A DNA stretch of 64,000 nucleotides from Ruania zhangjianzhongii. Lineage in GTDB: Bacteria > Actinomycetota > Actinomycetes > Actinomycetales > Beutenbergiaceae. Location of the stretch: contig NZ_CP042828.1 of NCBI RefSeq assembly GCF_008000995.1, positions 3,152,882 to 3,216,881 on the forward strand. The letters are read 5' to 3'. The position numbers were made by a program, and so were the translations under genes. The notes under the pieces were generated by a model, which was given only the letters and a program-made list of their open reading frames with translations, had not been told where the DNA came from and ran no database searches. The number at the start of each line of letters is the position of its first letter. The stretch's first letter is position 1. Shown one piece after another: positions 61,845 through 64,000 of the stretch.

Positions 61845-64000
61845 ACCGCCGCCTCACCGGTCACGCGCGAGCGTCCCTTCGGTCGAGGATCGTCGAGGGC
61901 GCGGCGCACCTCCTCCTCGAGCTGGTCACTGGTGTAGCGACCCTTCGCGATGATCGTGCCGGCCCGCGTGGACAGTTCGCTGCGCTCGGCGTGGCTGAGG
62001 TCCTTGCTGGTGAGCACGATCACCGGCAGCTCCTGCGCATCCGGCCGGCCGCGCAGTTCGTCGAGGAAGGCGAAGCCGTCCATCCGGGGCATCACCAGGT
62101 CGAGCAGCACCAGTGCCGGCTCGCCGGCGTCCAGGTGCGAGATCGCCTCGACGCCGTCCGCGGCCTCGATCACGGGCCAGCCCGCCCGTTCGAGCTGGCG
62201 GCGCAGCATGTCCCGGGTGGTGGTGTCGTCGTCGACCACCAGGATCGGCTGGTCCGGTGTCGCAGCGCCCAGGTGGCGCCGAACCGTCTGCACCAGGCGG
62301 TCGGCAGCGACCGGTTTGACCAGGTAGTCGGCCGCACCGAGCGCCAGGCCGAGCGTCTGTTGGCCGGTGACCGAGATCATCACCACCGGGATCGGCGCGA
62401 GCTGCGGATCGGCTTTCAGCTGCGCGAGCACGTTCCAGCCGTCCGTGCCGGGCATCCGCACATCGAGGAGGATCAGGCTGGGCTGCAGCTCATGCGCCCG
62501 GTGCAGACCGTCGTCACCATCGCTCGCCGACTCCACGCGCAGCCCTTGTCCCGCAAGCACCCGCTGGACGAGCTCACTGCCCGGGCCGTCATCGTCGATC
62601 ACCAGCACGACCGGGCCGGGGGCGGGCTCCGCGACCGGTCTGGTCTCGCCACCGGCGTCGTCCTCAGCCCCAGCCCCGCGATCAGCACCGTCCTTCGCCA
62701 TGGCGTCGACCGGGATCCGGATGGTGAACGTGGTGCCGGTCCCGGGCGCACTGCGCAGGTCGATGTCCCCGCCCAACAGCTGCGCGCAGTGCCGCGAGAC
62801 TGCCAGGCCGAGGCCGGTACCGCCATACTGGCGCGTGGTCGAGGAGTCGGCCTGGGCGAACGGCTGGAACAGGCCCGCCTGCTGCTCCGGCGTCATGCCG
62901 ATGCCGGTGTCCTCCACCTCGAACACCATCCACTCCCCCGCGGCCAGCGTCTCTCGTCGCGCGCGGAGAAAGATCTCGCCGTCGGTGGTGAACTTCGCGG
63001 CGTTGCCGAGCAGGTTGAACAGCATCTGCCGCAGCTTGGTGACGTCGGTGTGCATCTGCCCTGGCGCTGAGGCGTCGAGCGTCAGCCGGTTGTTCGACTT
63101 CTCCGCCAGCGGCCGGACGGTGGCCAGTACGTCCTCGAGCACCGGGGAGACGTCCACGGCTTCGAGGTGGACCTCCATCTTCCCGGCTTCGATCTTGGAC
63201 AGGTCGAGCACCTCGTTGATCAGGCCGAGCAGGTGCTGACCAGCGCTGTGGATCTTGTCCAGGTCGGGCACGAGGTGGTCATCGCCCGCGTCCCGGGCTT
63301 CCTCCTCGAGCAGTTCGCTGTAGCCGATGATGGCGTTCAGCGGGGTGCGCAGCTCGTGGCTCATGTTCGCCAGGAACAGGCTCTTCGACCGGTTGGCGGT
63401 GTCGGCCTCCTCCTTGGCCTGCGCCAGCTGGTCGTTCTTCTCCTCGATCTGGAGGTTCTGCGCCTCGAGCAGCTTGCGATTGTGCACGAACCGTTTGCTC
63501 TGCAGGTACGCCTGCAGCGCAAACACGGAACTGATCAGGAAGATGCCGACGATGCTCGCCGCCGTCGGCAGAGTCGGGGCGTCGAGCTCGATCGCGAAAC
63601 CGGTGAGCAGCCCGCCGCCGAGCACACCGAGTGCCAGGCCGACCGCACCACGCGCCCCGAGGCGTGCCCCACCCACCCCGAGATTGCCGAGGTTGACCCC
63701 GGTCACGAACATGATGCTCGGCCACAGGCTGAAGTGCATCCCCGCCGCCCAGGCGCCGACCAGCACGGAGTCGATGAACAGGTTCCAGTGCTCAGCGCGT
63801 TTTGAGTCGCGGCTGTAGCGGGCGTGTAGGTACGCCAGCTGGGGCCAGACCAACCCCCACAGCAGCAGTAGGGCGATCACCCTGGCATCGGCCCGGCCGG
63901 AGGCGTGGAAGACCGAGTAGAAGATCGCGATCAGCAGCGGAAAACAGGTCATCCGGACGATGTAGTCGAGCCGGACGATCGGGTGCAGCCTCGGCCTGGT
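61841..64000 (-). CDS. MASE2-type hybrid sensor histidine kinase with two receivers (5' end beyond window)
   Basis: Open to the window's right edge, so partial: at least 719 codons. The N-terminal membrane region (beginning [13 protein letters not shown] at the edge, then several helices to about 63480) resembles MASE2. A coiled coil follows, then the HisKA box [24 protein letters not shown], HATPase ([28 protein letters not shown]), and two receivers with Asp in [13 protein letters not shown] and [13 protein letters not shown]. In the cassette it would be the input, controlling the PP2C/STAS partner switch. An internal ATG at 63952 is probably not the true start because the frame and the domain continue upstream. 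Confidence 0.9.
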   Translation of the reverse strand, partial: TRPRLHPIVRLDYIVRMTCFPLLIAIFYSVFHASGRADARVIALLLLWGLVWPQLAYLHARYSRDSKRAEHWNLFIDSVLVGAWAAGMHFSLWPSIMFVTGVNLGNLGVGGARLGARGAVGLALGVLGGGLLTGFAIELDAPTLPTAASIVGIFLISSVFALQAYLQSKRFVHNRKLLEAQNLQIEEKNDQLAQAKEEADTANRSKSLFLANMSHELRTPLNAIIGYSELLEEEARDAGDDHLVPDLDKIHSAGQHLLGLINEVLDLSKIEAGKMEVHLEAVDVSPVLEDVLATVRPLAEKSNNRLTLDASAPGQMHTDVTKLRQMLFNLLGNAAKFTTDGEIFLRARRETLAAGEWMVFEVEDTGIGMTPEQQAGLFQPFAQADSSTTRQYGGTGLGLAVSRHCAQLLGGDIDLRSAPGTGTTFTIRIPVDAMAKDGADRGAGAEDDAGGETRPVAEPAPGPVVLVIDDDGPGSELVQRVLAGQGLRVESASDGDDGLHRAHELQPSLILLDVRMPGTDGWNVLAQLKADPQLAPIPVVMISVTGQQTLGLALGAADYLVKPVAADRLVQTVRRHLGAATPDQPILVVDDDTTTRDMLRRQLERAGWPVIEAADGVEAISHLDAGEPALVLLDLVMPRMDGFAFLDELRGRPDAQELPVIVLTSKDLSHAERSELSTRAGTIIAKGRYTSDQLEEEVRRALDDPRPKGRSRVTGEAAV

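Overview
The window is very G+C-rich chromosomal DNA. Its genes overlap by 4 bp at many junctions, several appear to be leaderless (a -10 hexamer 6-8 bp before ATG or GTG), and it encodes a mycothiol-dependent formaldehyde dehydrogenase. Together these point to an actinobacterium, most likely of the Micrococcales. No rRNA, tRNA, insertion sequence, prophage or CRISPR array was seen.

Layout. (1) 1-4029: housekeeping genes (peptide deformylase, YggS-like PLP protein, PPOX-fold oxidoreductase, thioredoxin, a domain-permuted lipoate ligase). (2) 4084-17700 plus 29151-31078: a dispersed branched-chain amino acid set, all on the minus strand: cimA, two tandem ilvE copies, leuB, ilvC-ilvN-ilvB and ilvD. 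cimA and ilvB are each preceded by a tiny leader peptide rich in Ile/Leu/Val codons and an intrinsic terminator, which is classical attenuation. A C-terminal scrap of a second, long-type ilvD lies beside the intact gene. (3) 6297-7979 and 11626-13911: a family-A DNA polymerase and ASCH-domain and membrane proteins. (4) 17865-29128: an accessory stretch with a pterin dehydratase-VOC fusion, TetR/SDR/paired SMR exporters, TetR/acyltransferase, a YtrA-type ABC module, a DUF6506 duplication protein, and DUF418 plus a NarL-type two-component system. (5) 32578-57665: a large purine, ureide and glyoxylate catabolic island. (6) 57662-64000: a tightly overlapping signalling cassette (MASE2 hybrid kinase, receiver, RsbW-like ATPase, STAS protein, two patatin-like proteins, receiver-PP2C phosphatase) that runs off the right edge.

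How the catabolic island works. 8-oxoguanine deaminase, urate permease, uricase, HIU hydrolase and OHCU decarboxylase make allantoin. Allantoinase and ureidoglycine aminohydrolase take it toward ureidoglycolate and glyoxylate. Glyoxylate carboligase, hydroxypyruvate isomerase, tartronate semialdehyde reductase and glycerate kinase, or malate synthase and malic enzyme, recover the carbon. An IclR-type regulator sits in the middle. A 15-bp palindrome close to TTCCGYATTGCGGAA occurs at four promoters of this set, once as a tandem pair, so a single regulon is likely.

Most interesting system. Genes at 53601-47005 (minus strand) encode an oxygenase whose Rieske domain has been lost, a reductase that carries an extra N-terminal Rieske domain, a GST-like protein, an NCS2 purine permease, mycothiol-dependent formaldehyde dehydrogenase and a metallo-beta-lactamase-fold hydrolase. 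The first three match the architecture of the Pseudomonas NdmC/NdmD/NdmE 7-methylxanthine N-demethylase. Demethylation releases formaldehyde, which the last two genes would detoxify, and the purine product could enter the adjoining urate pathway. I infer an actinobacterial N-methylpurine demethylation and utilisation operon.
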